Positions 43,794 through 55,033 of a stretch of 64,000 nt of DNA are shown here, one piece after another. Origin of the DNA: Linnemannia hyalina (Eukaryota; Mortierellomycota; Mortierellomycetes; Mortierellales; Mortierellaceae); contig JAHRHY010000004.1 of the NCBI GenBank assembly GCA_019671135.1, positions 186,001 through 250,000 on the forward strand, given 5' to 3'. Position 1 is the stretch's first letter. Every line of letters begins with the position of its first letter. The translations under genes and the position numbers were made by a program. The notes under the pieces are model-generated. The model ran no database searches and was not told where the DNA came from. It worked only from the letters and a program-made list of their open reading frames with translations.

Positions 43794-46618
43794 TTAAAAG
43801 CGTCTAAGTGATTGATGGGAGATGGAGGAGGAGGCAGCCTTTGATGCAAGAGTAGGATTGGAGGCAGTCGCTTGGGCCACGCTCTTCAAGTCTGTCGTCG
43901 ATCCATAAAATGTGCGTCCGGGCGGGCAGGGTGACCGTATGCCAGTGGCGTCGTCGTCATCTCCATCGCCCGTCTCATCCTCTTCCTCTTCCGTGAAAGG
44001 CCCGCTGTCGCTGGTCGCTGACGTATGTCCTCCGGCTGACGACATACCATCGCCTACTCTTCCTCCTCCTACTCCTCCCAATCCGACGCTACTCGCGCTC
44101 GCCATCGTCATCCTTGTCCGGTCTTCGCTCTCATATCCTCCAAACCCATCGTGGTTCAGTCCCAGACTGCTCTGTGTCATCAGAGTATCCGAATGGTATC
44201 CAAGTCTGGGTGCTGGAGGCGGATTCCGCGAAAAGGGTGTCGAAAACGCGCCCGAATAATCCTCTGTATTACCCAGCTGAGTGTTGCTCAGGCCGGGCGT
44301 GAAAGAAGGGGTAGTGCCTGCCGCCTGACCCTGCTTCTTAGAACGCAGATTGGCCGGCGTAGACGCCAATCTCGTTGAACCTTCAGCTGAATAAGCTGCC
44401 ATACCCGCAGGCATTGAGGGTCGTGCAAGACCATTGGTTCGCCGAGGCGAAAAGGGTGGCGGGGAGCGTTGCTGTTCAGACAACGTGACTGCCTTGGAAG
44501 TGTTGCTTGAAGCAGCGGCGGCAGCAATAGCTGAAGCAGCGGCCCTGCTCGCGGGAGATGGTGATGTGGGGTAGAGAGGCTTCCTCAATGCAGACCCCAA
44601 CAGGCTGAGACGACCATTAACAGATCCTGCAGGCCTGGGCGTGGCGAATGGTGCAGATGTGAGTGCTGCCCGAAACGTTGTTCCGCCAAAACTGCTCCTG
44701 CCACTTCCTCCTCCACGACTGTTAAAGGCACCAGGATGTCCGTAAGGGCCTCTTGACACGTCTGTCGGTGTGGCCATAGTCTGTCGCCGGTTGGACGTCG
44801 CCTCAAATCCAGAGCTGATTGACTGCCTGAAAAGAGAATCGATGCTGTTGTCACTGTTGACTCTCGTAGGAGGGTTCATGGCGCCGGTAGTGCTGGCAGG
44901 AGCAGGCGTGACAATGGTTTCACTGACTGTAACGGAAGCTGATGCCATTGTTGTTGACACTGCAACAGCATTGGAAGAAGGCTGTGGCATAGAGGGAAAG
45001 GAGACCGTGGGTGCTGATGATACTGGCGCTGACGTGGTAATAGCGCTGGTGGAAACGGCCGCACTAGAGGTAGAGGAGGTGGTAGTGGGCATGGCCCAGG
45101 CAGGAGGTGCAGGTCGTTGTGGCAGAAGGGAGGTTCGTGCTTTGTACTCCTGAATGCCTCGTCGAATCTCGGGAGGTGTTGCCAAAGCTGCAAGCAGTGG
45201 GTCAACTCCGTCTTCGTCCTCTGCATTCCGGCTCCTATGAGACGCAGCCTGACGACCGGGGCTCCGGGGCTCCTCATCATTGTTATCCTCCTGTTCCTGA
45301 TTCCGCGAACGAGCTGTTGAAGACGGTACGGCAAAGAAATCCTGGACGCTGGCCATTTTGCGAGGACTCTTCAGCAACCGCTCCTTGTTCCGTTGCTGTT
45401 CTGTCAAGGACGCCCAGGCGTGACCCTCAGCTGGGTGGTCTTCTTGATCCAAGAAATCGCCTTCGCGACCTCTCTTTTTCGATCCTCCAATGTCGGCCTC
45501 GTCAGAGCCACGTCCTGTGTATCGCTGAACAAAGGCAGCGTCTTCCACGTCCTCATCGTCGTTCACAAAGATAGGTTGAGGAATGACGAGACCATCCTTC
45601 ATCTGGATCTTGTTGACGCGACTCTTGGCCAAGACAGACCGTGGTGTCGTCGCCACTTTAGCCTCTGGAACCGAGAACTGCAGGGTAGTAGGTGGTGTAA
45701 TGACATCCTGGTGGTCCTCATCGACATCGAGGTCCTCAAATCCTCCGCTGACTCTGCCTCGGGTGGGTGTTGTTGTTGTCTTTGCCTGCTGGGTATAGCT
45801 CGAGAGAGACATGGGGCGGTCCCTGAGAGTGATAGTAGGGGTGGTGGAACCCCGGTCCTGTCCTGAATTGTAATCATAGGGTCGACGCGTAGGTGTGGCG
45901 TTGCCCGGCGCGTCCTTGTTGGGCCACTGAATCTTTGCAGGGGGGGCAATATGGGTGCTCTGGAGTAAACGGTTCCTGCTGCTGCCTAGAGGTGTTGGTG
46001 TTGGTGGTAAGGAGCCCATGGGAGAGCCGTCGAGAAAGTCTGGGGAGAGTCTTGAGGAGGCGAGGTTGATGTTGCTGATGCGTCTACGGTTGGTTGAGCT
46101 GCCGAGATCATCGTTTTGGTTGTAATCAGGAGTTGTTGATTCCGACTGAGCTGCCGCTGCAGCTGTTTCTGCTTTCCATTGTGCGTTTGCGGCATTGGCA
46201 GAAGCAGCCATGGCGGCCTGTTGCCTGTTCCTGGCGTTCCTGATTGCTTGTGCTCTGCGACCGACTGCTGGGGTTGATGGGGTGGTTGTGGCCTCAAAGA
46301 AGTTGATCCAGAGACGGGCGTGTTCCCAAACTTCCCGTGATGACTCTGCGAAGCGGTCAATCTGTGGCAGGATCTTTGACGACACGATGATCTGGCAGTC
46401 TGAGAAGCTTTGATCTATTATTTTTTTGGATGATCGCTGTTAGATTCTTTTTGTTTTTACCGAGTGTCGTTGAAAGTGATTAAGTAAGAGTGACCAAGAA
46501 AAGAGTAGGTACCAATCTCCTGCATGGTGCGGGTTATGTTTTGGTCGAGGCGCTCGATCTCGTCGAGGACGTCGTCAGTTGTGAGTGGATTTGATGATGA
46601 AGACGAAGAGGAGGCCAT
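43794..46618 (-). CDS. ASK1: DASH complex subunit ASK1
   Basis: Exons 46618-46513 and 46414-43794 join in frame to about 908 residues. The N-terminal ~70 residues carry the family signature: IERLDQNITRTMQEI, DQSFSDCQIIVSSKILPQID and the segment from RFAESSREVWEHARLW into INFFEA. In yeast Ask1 this segment assembles into the DASH/Dam1 ring, which couples kinetochores to spindle microtubules. The remaining ~830 residues are disordered Ser/Thr/Pro/Ala-rich sequence with many SP and TP sites (TPSTP, TPTPLGS, LKSPRK), matching the known Cdk1 regulation of Ask1. An acidic cluster (EEEEDETGDGDDDD) lies near the end. Yeast Ask1 is about 300 residues, so this protein is roughly three times longer, although long versions occur in filamentous fungi. 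The start codon gives an N-terminus MASSSSSSN preceding the conserved helix. Confidence 0.88.
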
Positions 46619-47117
46619 GTTATTATGTATTGTATGTGGTATGGCGGGGAGAAGGGAGTAAAGAAAGAGAGAGAGGGAGAGAGAGGGAGAAGGAAGGAGA
46701 GGGAGTGTGAGATGAAGAGAACAGCGAGAACAGTGATAATTTTAAAAAGACGAAGAAATGTGTTTGTTATTGCTTGACGCGACATTGTTCTGCAACAGAC
46801 TCCAATTTCCTTCTGTTCCTGTGTCTGTGTCTGTGTCTGTGGCTGACCATATCGGACAAAAAGACGCGTCTTTGTCTCTCTCAATTTCGAATTGCCTTTC
46901 GTCCAGACAGACATCTCCTCCAATGTAGTCCGATGGCTGTAGACCACTGTCACCTAGTGCCTCTCTACATGTATTCATCCTATCTGCATGCAATGAGAGC
47001 ACCTTGTGCACTCTACTCTACTCTCTCTGCTCTTGCCCTTCTTTTCTTTCCTCTTCCCAATTTCCTCATCTCTCTTCCCTCATCTCTCTTTCTTCATCTC
47101 CCAAACTCATCGCCTCA
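46619..47117. promoter_or_regulatory. divergent promoter region of ASK1 and the MpaB-like gene
   Basis: 499 bp between divergent starts. Purine-rich on the ASK1 side and pyrimidine-rich (about 47030-47110) on the MpaB-like side, the leader pattern seen before most genes here. A (TGTGTC)4-like repeat lies near 46820-46845. Confidence 0.5.
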
Positions 47118-48616
47118 ATGTCATTCCTCACTTCCCTCATAACCCTCTCAAGGGCAAACCCCTCCTTGAAATACGGCCTTCTCGTCCTCGCATACATGTC
47201 CCTTGTCCGCCACCTCCGCTACCGCCGCATCAACAGCCTCCTCCGGAAATACCCAGACCCAACCCTCCCCCTCCGCGATCTCACAGTCGCCAGAGAAGTC
47301 GCCACCGCAACCGGCGGCTTTGATTTCCCATTCGTGAACGTCATCTCGCTCGAATTCGCACTCTTCAAAACCTATGCCATCCCTTCCATCTCCAAGATCC
47401 TCTCTGCTACCAAGCAGTTTGCGACACAGTGTCCTAAACGTGCAGACGATACTAGCTTGATTCTGTGTGAGATGACAGAGACCTACAAGAGACAGGCGTA
47501 TCGACACATGACGGAGGGGAAAGAGGATCTGGACGAGGATCTGACGGACGAGAAGCGTGAACGGTTGGCATTGGAGAAACTCAATTTCATTCATGGACAT
47601 TATCCAATCCGCCAGGAGGACTACCTCTACACCCTCGCGCTCTTTGTCCTCGAGCCCGTTTCATGGATCGATCGTCTCGAATGGCGTCAAGTCACCGAGC
47701 TCGAGAAAAACGTAAGGACTCTTGTTTATGTCGTTGATGTTCGGATTATTTTTTTTGATTCGTCTGACTGTGCATTTTGCGATGGTATCATGGAGCTCGA
47801 GGTGCAGCTGCAGCCCTCGGTATATGAAATGAGCCGACCCAATTGACAACTTTATTTTTCTCTCTCCATGCTTGAACATTAGGCGCTGCTGGGTGCCTGG
47901 ACATTTCACGGCCAAAACATGAAGATCGAAAACATCCCCAAGACCTTTGACGAACTCGCCCAATGGTCCCAGGTAAATCGATAAAACAACAATGGAAAAA
48001 TGGAATTGCTCAAAACCCCTGTTGAACAAAAATTGGCAGCAATAACAAAAGAAAACGCACAACAGCCCACCCATCGGGTCTACATCTCTACACGTGCACG
48101 ATTACCAACTCTAAACGCTCATCCACCTCTACTCCCACCACATTCCAATGCTAGAACTACGAACGCGAGAACATGGTCTACGCACCTTCAAACGTGGCAA
48201 TCGCACAAGCAACCACCAGCTTCTTACTCTCAAAATCCCCCAAAGCATTGCACCCCTTCGGTCGCCACATCGTCTCATCCCTCCTCACCGACCGCCTCCG
48301 CACCGCATTCGCCATCCCAAACCCACCCCGCGGTCTCACAACCTTCATCTTCGGCATTTTCAAACTGCGGCGATTCTTCATTCAGTACCTTTTGCTTCCA
48401 AGGAGGACCCCAAACATCCGAACGGCCTTGCGAGCAAACGATGAAGGAAAATTTGTCCCCCGTTGGAACAAGTATGCTCCCGTCTATCCTGATGGATATC
48501 ATATCGAGGATCTGGGACCCGACAAGTTCTTGGGCAAATGCCCCGTCTCGCTCAAGAATGTCCAGCTCCCAACATTGATGGCGAATAACAACGATGACAA
48601 GGCTGTTGTCGTGTGA
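47118..48616 (+). CDS. MpaB/latex-clearing-protein-like oxygenase (DUF2236), ER membrane
   Basis: Exons 47118-47711, 47883-47972 and 48155-48616 give 381 residues. An N-terminal hydrophobic segment (LKYGLLVLAYMSLVRHLRYR) is followed by the DUF2236 haem-binding domain: GFDFPFVNVISLEFALFKTY, LNFIHGHYPIRQEDYLYTLA and LFVLEPVSWIDR, then LLGAWTFHGQNMKIENIPKT, DELAQWSQNYERENMVYA, and after ~330 an acidic/Pro-rich tail. This is the architecture of the ER-bound oxygenase MpaB of mycophenolic acid biosynthesis, which cleaves a prenyl chain, and of bacterial rubber oxygenase Lcp. The LExxxF, HGHYPIRQxDYLY and ALFVLEP blocks are the recognisable ones. No biosynthetic cluster surrounds it (neighbours are ASK1 and RPN3), so a housekeeping lipid or isoprenoid role is more likely (inference). 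Confidence 0.85.
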
Positions 48617-48735
48617 AAAAAAAAAGAAGATACGGATTACAGAGCAGACGAATTGAATGTGGCGCCCAGAGCCCTCGGCTCGCTTGGACTTTTTTTTTAG
48701 TGCACATATACCATACACAAAACAACACCCTGAAT

Positions 48736-48741
48736 AATAAA
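48736..48741 (+). terminator. AATAAA polyadenylation signal of the MpaB-like gene
   Basis: Canonical hexamer 120 nt after TGA at 48614-48616. Confidence 0.55.
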
Positions 48742-48998
48742 CACAGTTTCAAAACTCACACAAGTAATTATATCATTTTCTCTACCATTACCTACACCAT
48801 ACTGACAAAGCCGATTGATTTCTGTCAAGTTTTTATTTGTGGTGTCATGTCTCTTCTCCTTATTGGTATCTCCACGAGCATGGATCGAGATGAGAGCGCT
48901 CCAAGGGACAACAGCGGTCAGCGGCTGCGACTTGAAGGCTTTTGTATGTAGATCAATGAGTTCGGTCGTGGTCGTGGTCGGACATAGTCCCAGGTCAT

Positions 48999-51156
48999 TT
49001 ACAGTTCACCGTCCTCATCCATGTCCTCGTCGGCCTCTGCAATCTCCTGAACCAAAGTCCTCTCCTGGTCTCGTGCAGCCTCCACCTCTGCCGCATCCAA
49101 CTGCACCGCCTTCAAAGGGAAGCGCATAGCCTATACCAGAGAAGGGAAGGGATAAACAAATCGAAATGTCAGTATATCATTCATAAGAGTTGAAACGGTA
49201 GATATATAGAATCATGCTCCAGTTTCAAAGATGAAAAGGTACCTTGACGGAGTCGTTATGGAGCTTGAGGCAGAAGCCGATGCGCTGGTGGAAGGCATGC
49301 TGGGGCTCGTTGGTAGAGTAAATGTCAACGTTCTCCTTGGAGCGCATGAAGCCCTTCTCGTGGTCAATAGTGGCGTCAATAACTCCATCGCGGATCGACT
49401 TTGCAACAATGTACTCGGCATCCTCCTCACTGTCCAGGTGCAACTTCAGGCAAACGTCGCGCAGCGAGATGCGAGAGTATGACAGCGAAATCATACGGAT
49501 ACCAGTCTTGATGACATTGTGGCGCAGACGCAAGATCAGTGTGTAGTTCTTGTCTGCGTTGAACGTGGCAGCGTGAGTTGCGAGCGTCTCCTGGAACTTG
49601 TTCAAGTCTCCCACGCGCACAGCCTGTGTGATCTGGAAGTAAGGCACAAGCGCCTTGCGGAGAACTGGCTGGCGGAATAACGAGCGCTCAGGAATTTCTC
49701 CCATCAACAACTGTACAATAATCAACAACTTGTTTGCCTATATGGAGTCAAAGTAAGATGAAGCAGTTGTTTAGGTCAACAATCTAAATGCTCATGACTT
49801 GTAAGAAAACACACAGAGATCGACCCAGGCATTCAACAAAGACAAAGACGTACCTCCTGCTGGAATCCTGCGGTGACATTGTTCTGAGGGGCCTTGCGCA
49901 CGGCCTGCAAGAGAGACTGGTGGCTCTCGGTGTACTCAAGCTGGATGGCTTTGATCCTTCCAAGGTAGTACATGTATCTGGCCAACTGGTTGTTGGTGGC
50001 GTTCTCGGGGAACGTGGTTTTTGAGACCAGCTTGTCAGCCTGGTCGTAGAGGTTGTAGTGGAAGTAATTGCGCAAGAGCAAGTTGATCAAGGTCGACTGG
50101 GTGTCATCATCTCGACGGAGGGTAGCCGTGCGCTGGGCGTTCAAGAGGGTGGGGCGGATCTCTGACAAACGTCCAGTGAGCTCGTAGAAACGGGCATAGT
50201 AAAAGTAGACCTTGGCAGCCAACTGATCCAACGATCTCCTGTTCAACTCCTGCACAGTCTTGACGGTGATGTTGGACAGCTCCATACCCTATTTCGCATA
50301 GTACAAAGTATTGATGTTAAGGATGCTCTCAATTAGCGTTGACATTGTACTTGTCCGTCCAGTTGATCCAATATCGCCATTATTCCTACCTTCTCCAGTT
50401 GGTTCTGATCGAGAAGATAGATCATAACCAACAAGTGCAGATACACATCGACTTCGGGAGTCTCAGACTTGGTGACAGTCGTCTCATGCTCGGCAGTAAT
50501 AGTGGCTGCTGCCTCCGATCCAAGATATCCAAGAAGACGCTTACGCGTATCATCATCTGTATAGATTGGCAAAGGACGTTATCAACGAAGGTTAGCAACT
50601 ACTGTTCTCCAGATCGAATACCATGACTGCCCTGTAAGCCTTGAGACCCTTGAAAAGTCGTATCCATGATGACAAGAAAACAACTTGCCTTTGACGTAGC
50701 AGTTGGCGATGGTCTGGGCGAGGATGTGAGAAGTAAGACGCTTGCGCAGAGAGCTGACTGCACGCAAGGCACGGACGGCGAAACGTGCCTCGTGAGTCTT
50801 GGCCGACTTTATGAACAGAGCAAAGTGCTGCTTGATATCTATTAACAAGAAGGAACGAAGCACACATTTGTTGTTAAGTCCAGTGCTCGTTACTTCTTTT
50901 GCTTTTGGCCTGTTAAGCCCCCGACGAGTTGGGCGTTCATGCATGGACATGGCCTTGATTGTATTCCTGAGCACGAACCTGCGACGACGAGTGCTTCGAG
51001 CTCCTTAGGTGTGAGAACCTTCTCGGCGGGTTCTGTAGTCGCGTCTGCGGCGGTGTCTTCCATCTCGATGTCCTGGTCGACAGGCTTAGCCTTTCCCTTG
51101 GAGTCGTCTTCCTGGTTCTTGTTCAACCGGGTGGAGCGGCGTGGTGCTTCAGACAT
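48999..51156 (-). CDS. RPN3: 26S proteasome non-ATPase regulatory subunit RPN3/PSMD3
   Basis: Six exons, 51156-50979, 50838-50689, 50556-50390, 50288-49854, 49737-49243 and 49130-48999, give 518 residues, the usual length. Rpn3 is a PCI subunit of the 19S lid that pairs with Rpn7/Rpn12 around Rpn11. Diagnostic parts: [20 protein letters not shown] and [55 protein letters not shown]; the PCI region with [59 protein letters not shown] and [20 protein letters not shown]; and an acidic end [12 protein letters not shown]. The intron after exon 2 uses a GC donor (AAAG|GCAAGT at 50688-50687) with AG acceptor; this is the only splice that keeps phase. Other introns are GT-AG. No Rpn4-type PACE element was seen in the 350 bp upstream. 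Confidence 0.95.
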
Positions 51157-51504
51157 TGTTGTTTGCTTGTTCTGTGTCGGTGTAGTTGTAGTTGTTGGTT
51201 GTTGGTCGGAGTGAACGTGTGAGTGAGAGAGCAAGAGAAGCGGATGTGTTGTTGTTGCTGAAGTTTGAAAGTAAGAAAGAGAGAGAGACGTAATGTCGCG
51301 AATGTAAGTCTCCTTTGGTGGTCGTCGTCCTTTTACTTTTACCTGCCGCGACTGAGGGACAGTTACGCGTTTGCTACAGTAGCCTTGCAAATCAAGGAAA
51401 TGTACATGTCATGGAACAAATTTTAATCGCACGTGTAACAACCTTTCTTTTCTGGATTTTGGAAACTCAATTCAAATTTACTATTTTAAAAAATATATAA
51501 CCCT
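51157..51504. promoter_or_regulatory. RPN3 upstream region
   Basis: Leader and promoter of the minus-strand RPN3 gene, rich in CT on that strand up to ~51300, then AT-rich to the retroelement fragment. No separate gene seen. Confidence 0.45.
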
Positions 51505-51626
51505 ATGCGCGGTCTAGCACGATCATTGCAGAAAGCTGAAAAGAATTATTCTGCTACGAAGAAAGAGCTTTTGGTTGTTGTTTTTGCACTTATTCGCTTC
51601 CATCAATATCTGTGGGGTCTAAAAGC
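51505..51626 (+). mobile_element. Ty3/gypsy retrotransposon fragment (RNase H domain)
   Basis: One frame reads SLQKAEKNYSATKKELLVVV followed by FALIRFHQYLWGLK. EKNYSATxxELLAVVxAxxxFRxYLxG is the start of the RNase H domain that follows reverse transcriptase in Ty3/gypsy Pol proteins. Nothing recognisable as RT lies upstream, where AT-rich sequence replaces it. The downstream catalytic part (TDHxSL) is missing, since the sequence changes after about 51626. It is therefore an isolated internal scrap, about 40 codons, with no terminal repeats seen. It borders a degenerate gene on its right. Confidence 0.78.
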
Positions 51627-51649
51627 ACAAACCATGCCTTGTAACACAG

Positions 51650-52425
51650 CCATGACACCTTCGACCTTTTAACCTTCTACACCGGCTTCAAGATGTCGGA
51701 GAAACTCATGGGCATGGGCGAAAAACCTCTCCTAGCCCTGGCTCTCACCTACCTCTCCTTCCCCGCCGCCAATACCGCTGAAGGCGATGCCGAAGTCGAA
51801 GCCGTCAAGAACCCTATGACTACAGTAGGCTTCTGGTCTGGCGATCGGATCGTTATCATCGGCGACTACTCCGAGGGATTCCCGCCCTTCTTCACATCCC
51901 AAGACCAGCAAGACTACAAGGCCTATACCGCCAAGCTCGCCGAGGAAAACGGCCAAGCAGGTGGCAAGGACGGGCAAGAAGTTGGCAGCATCTACAATTA
52001 CGCGTGAAATACCTACGCCTCCATTCCTGTCAGCGCCTTTTTCAAGATTGACAGCCTCGGCCATTTCCGAAGCTGAACAAAACTTACCATCTTATCCTAA
52101 ATCTTGACAAGAAAGAGTACTTCGACCCGCTTATCTGCAAGAGCCTCACCCAAGAGAAGGAGAAAGATGTTGGTGCTGTCGCCACCTGCGTCGTCGAGTT
52201 TGCGCAATAAAAGGACGGCATCATGCAGGGTCTGTTTAGCCTGCTGTTTTATTCGAATGGCTCTGGTGGTAGGGATGTCGACCAGTTTAAGGAGGGCCGA
52301 TGGGCTGGAAACCGGATCTCGATCCAGGTCAAGGAGACTGTCGGAGATCTGGCAGAGTGGAAGGACATCAGCGCTGAGGTCGAGGCTGACTTGAATCCTA
52401 GTGGCCTTCGTACTAAACAGTAATG
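51650..52425 (+). pseudogene. degenerate protein gene of unknown family
   Basis: A coding-like frame starts without an ATG at about 51650 (DTFDLLTFYTGFK), continues MSEKLMGMGEKPLLALALTY, then VGFWSGDRIVIIGDYSEGFP, and stops at TGA 52005-52007. A second piece in another frame begins near 52085 (LNLDKKEYFDPLICKSL) and is cut by TAA at 52208-52210. It resumes in the same frame (GIMQGLFSLLFYSNGSGG, FKEGRWAGNRISIQVKETVG) until the stop at 52423-52425. Composition and codon use are protein-like throughout and no intron boundaries explain the breaks, so one frameshift and at least two nonsense changes are likely. Family not recognised. It could be a decayed paralog or a retrocopy dragged in next to the gypsy scrap. 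Confidence 0.6.
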
Positions 52426-52719
52426 ACCTTGGCCCCTCTGCTCTCCTTATGAGTCCACGACCATCAGATCAAAAGGCAAGCAATTGCAATTCTTCGTGTA
52501 GTCTCTCTTTTACTGTTTTACTTTTCACTGTTTCTTTAGTACACACTTCTCTACCCTTCGTCCGCCAAAGTGTCCAGACTTAGGCAGTCAGCGCCCTTCG
52601 ACTGATAATATCAGCTACACACAAAAAAATAATAGGACGCTGGCAGCAGAGTCAGGTTCACGAAAGCGGCAAATGGTCTTTTCAATGATGTATTTGTTTA
52701 AAACTAAGAAAATGAAAAG

Positions 52720-55033
52720 CTAGATGTCACGGAATAAACTATCGTGAACAACATCGGGTCGCAACTTTGTAAAATACTCCCTCAATGCCACCCTTTCCTT
52801 GTCATGCTCAATCCTGTACAACCGCTCGTCATCCAGGCCGTACATCAAGTTCAACTTGGGCCAGCTCTTCGCCATCCAATCCATCTCGGTGTTGCCAATT
52901 TTGTGGTTGAGGCACTCGAATCCAAACATCTCCAGGTTCTTCAATGCACCCAGTCGACCCAGCCCAGACTCGAGCGTCAGCTCCAAAGTATCAAACATCG
53001 GTGGCTCATATCGCAGATACTCCTCTCCGTCTTCGCCCACATAATTTTCTGATGTCCCTGACTTGTACTCCCATGGGTCCCGGTTCTCGTATCCGAGATC
53101 CAAATGCTTGAGGCGCGTCAGACTGGCCAGCCTATCGTAGACTCCATGGTGCTGTGCGCGACATCTGTTGAACTTTTCGACCATTCCCGTTTCCTCCTCT
53201 GACAGGTCAGCCGAGTATCCAGACGCCATGATCCGTGCCACTATTCCCTCCTCCATAGGGGTCAATCGATCCAACCCGACAATTCTGCAAGTCAACCACT
53301 CCAGTCCCATGCAGGTCCAAGGCTCCCTCAGCATCTCGTCGACCTTGATAAAGTTCCTGATGCTGTCAAACTCGCGAAGGTGGCGGTGAGTGATCAGGAA
53401 CTGGTTAGTTGGGTCGTTGCCTCGTATTCCTGGCATATATTGCATATCTCGGATATATCTCTCGTCGATGAAACAAGGCGGAAAAGCTCTGAACGTCTCC
53501 CAGTTTAAGCAGCGGTCCTTCAAAAGCAACGCCACATCCTCTCGGAGACACTCGTTCCCAATCTCCCACATCACAATGCTTGGGATATAACGAAAGACAG
53601 TGTCCCAATCCTCCACGATGCCTTCGAGTTCCCTAAGAGACTGCCCACCGAACGGCGCTGGCGGCAGCGGGATGTAGTTTGGACTCGACGTGTATCTCGG
53701 GTTCTCCTCAATCTTCCACAGTGAAAGTTGCGACAGGTTGGGGAAGATGCCAAGCAGCGTGAGCAATCCATTGACAGTAGTTATTCCTCCAGCCCGTAGG
53801 ACCTTCAAGCAGCGTGAGCAATCCATTGACAGTAGTTATTCCTCCAGCCCGTAGGACCTTCAAGCTCGTGCTGGCCCCTGGCAGTGACTCAGGCAGGGGG
53901 AAGACAGTCGGCGAGGACAAATTCTGGAACGAAAGGGACTCGAACTCTGCTGGAAGCGCATCCCATAGCTTCCAAAACTCGATGCGCCCAAACAGGTGCT
54001 GATTGCCATCGAGGTCCTTGAGATGCTTTAGTAGCCGAAAGGTCGCACAAACGAAGTCTGCCAAGACGAAGCAACACTGCCACCGGCATTTAGAGGTGTG
54101 AAGACGCACTAGTCCTGGGTTGACCCGGATCAGATGCCAGGTATGTTGGGTGAGAGTCCAGATATGCTCCATATTTGCCATCTTCGACTCGGGGGTGACG
54201 TTTTCATAGAGCGATGTTGTTCTAAAGTCGGCCAGTTTTAGATGGCCTGGAAACAATGGCTCGGAGAGTTCAACGTCGCGTTCTTGAGAGGGGTTTGGAA
54301 CTCGCAAGATGGGAGCAGCTCTGAATCCGCCAGTGCCAGCAAGTGCAACAGCAGGTGCGACCCCGAGTCCTCCAGCGGCAGCATCTGGAACATCGGCAGG
54401 AGCAGCACCAAACCCTCCGACAGCAAATGAAGGAGCACCTTCGAATACCCCAACAGAAGTAATTGGTTCCAAAGCAGGAGCAGTGCCCCAGCCAGGATGA
54501 TAAACAACTGCACCGAGTCCGGGAGGAAGAGGCAGGTACTCCAAACGCGGCCCTACTGCATTCTGATTCAAGTCGAGAACCAAAGTGTGCAAACTGGTGC
54601 AGGTCTCCTTTCGACTGGCCGCCTCGAGGACCAGAGTATGGCTGATCTTGAATTCTCGGATGTGGTGGCCGTATTTCTCAAAGATGGCGAACAGCCAGCC
54701 GCGGTCCTTGATGAGATCCGAGTCGTGAACGCAGGACTTGTGGGTATCGAAGAAACGCCCACGAAAGGGAAAGCTGCTTGGTGCGGTTGCCGTTGTTACT
54801 ACTGTTACTGCACTAATTGCTGCTGGGGGTGGCGGTTGTGGACGTGGGTCGGTGATTTGAAGGAGAGTGTCGCCCCAGGATTGAGCCGAGTCGTCGATGG
54901 ATCGCCAGAGGACAGGGATGAAGGTTTTATTCCACGTGCTGTTGAGCTGGACGCAGGAAAGGAGATCGGCAGGGCTGAGGTATGAGGACAAGTGAGCCAC
55001 TAGCTCGGGGATGTCGAGGAAATCCTGCTTCAT
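52720..55033 (-). CDS. F-box/leucine-rich-repeat-like protein, interrupted by a 55-bp tandem duplication
   Basis: Frame 1 runs from ATG at 55033 to just past the duplication at 53860-53751. Frame 2 resumes in the duplicated segment and ends with TAG at 52720. Without one 55-bp copy the gene reads through as ~752 residues. The N-terminus is an F-box: FLDIPELVAHLSSYLSPADL, LLSCVQLNSTWNKTFIPVLW, the Skp1-binding motif that would recruit a target to an SCF ubiquitin ligase. The rest is LRR-like with LKHLDLGYENRD, LKNLEMFGFECLNHKIGN and SLRELEGIVEDWDTVFRYIP, as in the expanded F-box families of Mortierella-type fungi. An Ala/Gly/Pro insertion with VGxFxxAPxx repeats occupies ~195-265. Either the gene is frameshifted in nature, the duplication is spliced as a 55-nt intron, or it is an assembly error. 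Confidence 0.75.
53751..53860. repeat. 55-bp perfect tandem duplication in the F-box gene
   Basis: Two exact copies, 53751-53805 and 53806-53860, followed by the first five bases of a third. 55 is not a multiple of three, so the coding frame shifts. Each unit carries AAGGTCC on the minus strand, giving an AG|GT at both ends of one unit length. Confidence 0.95.

Noticed and set aside
47148..47600. 150-codon minus-strand frame across the MpaB-like gene
   Set aside because: Shadow of exon 1, which carries the DUF2236 motifs on the plus strand.
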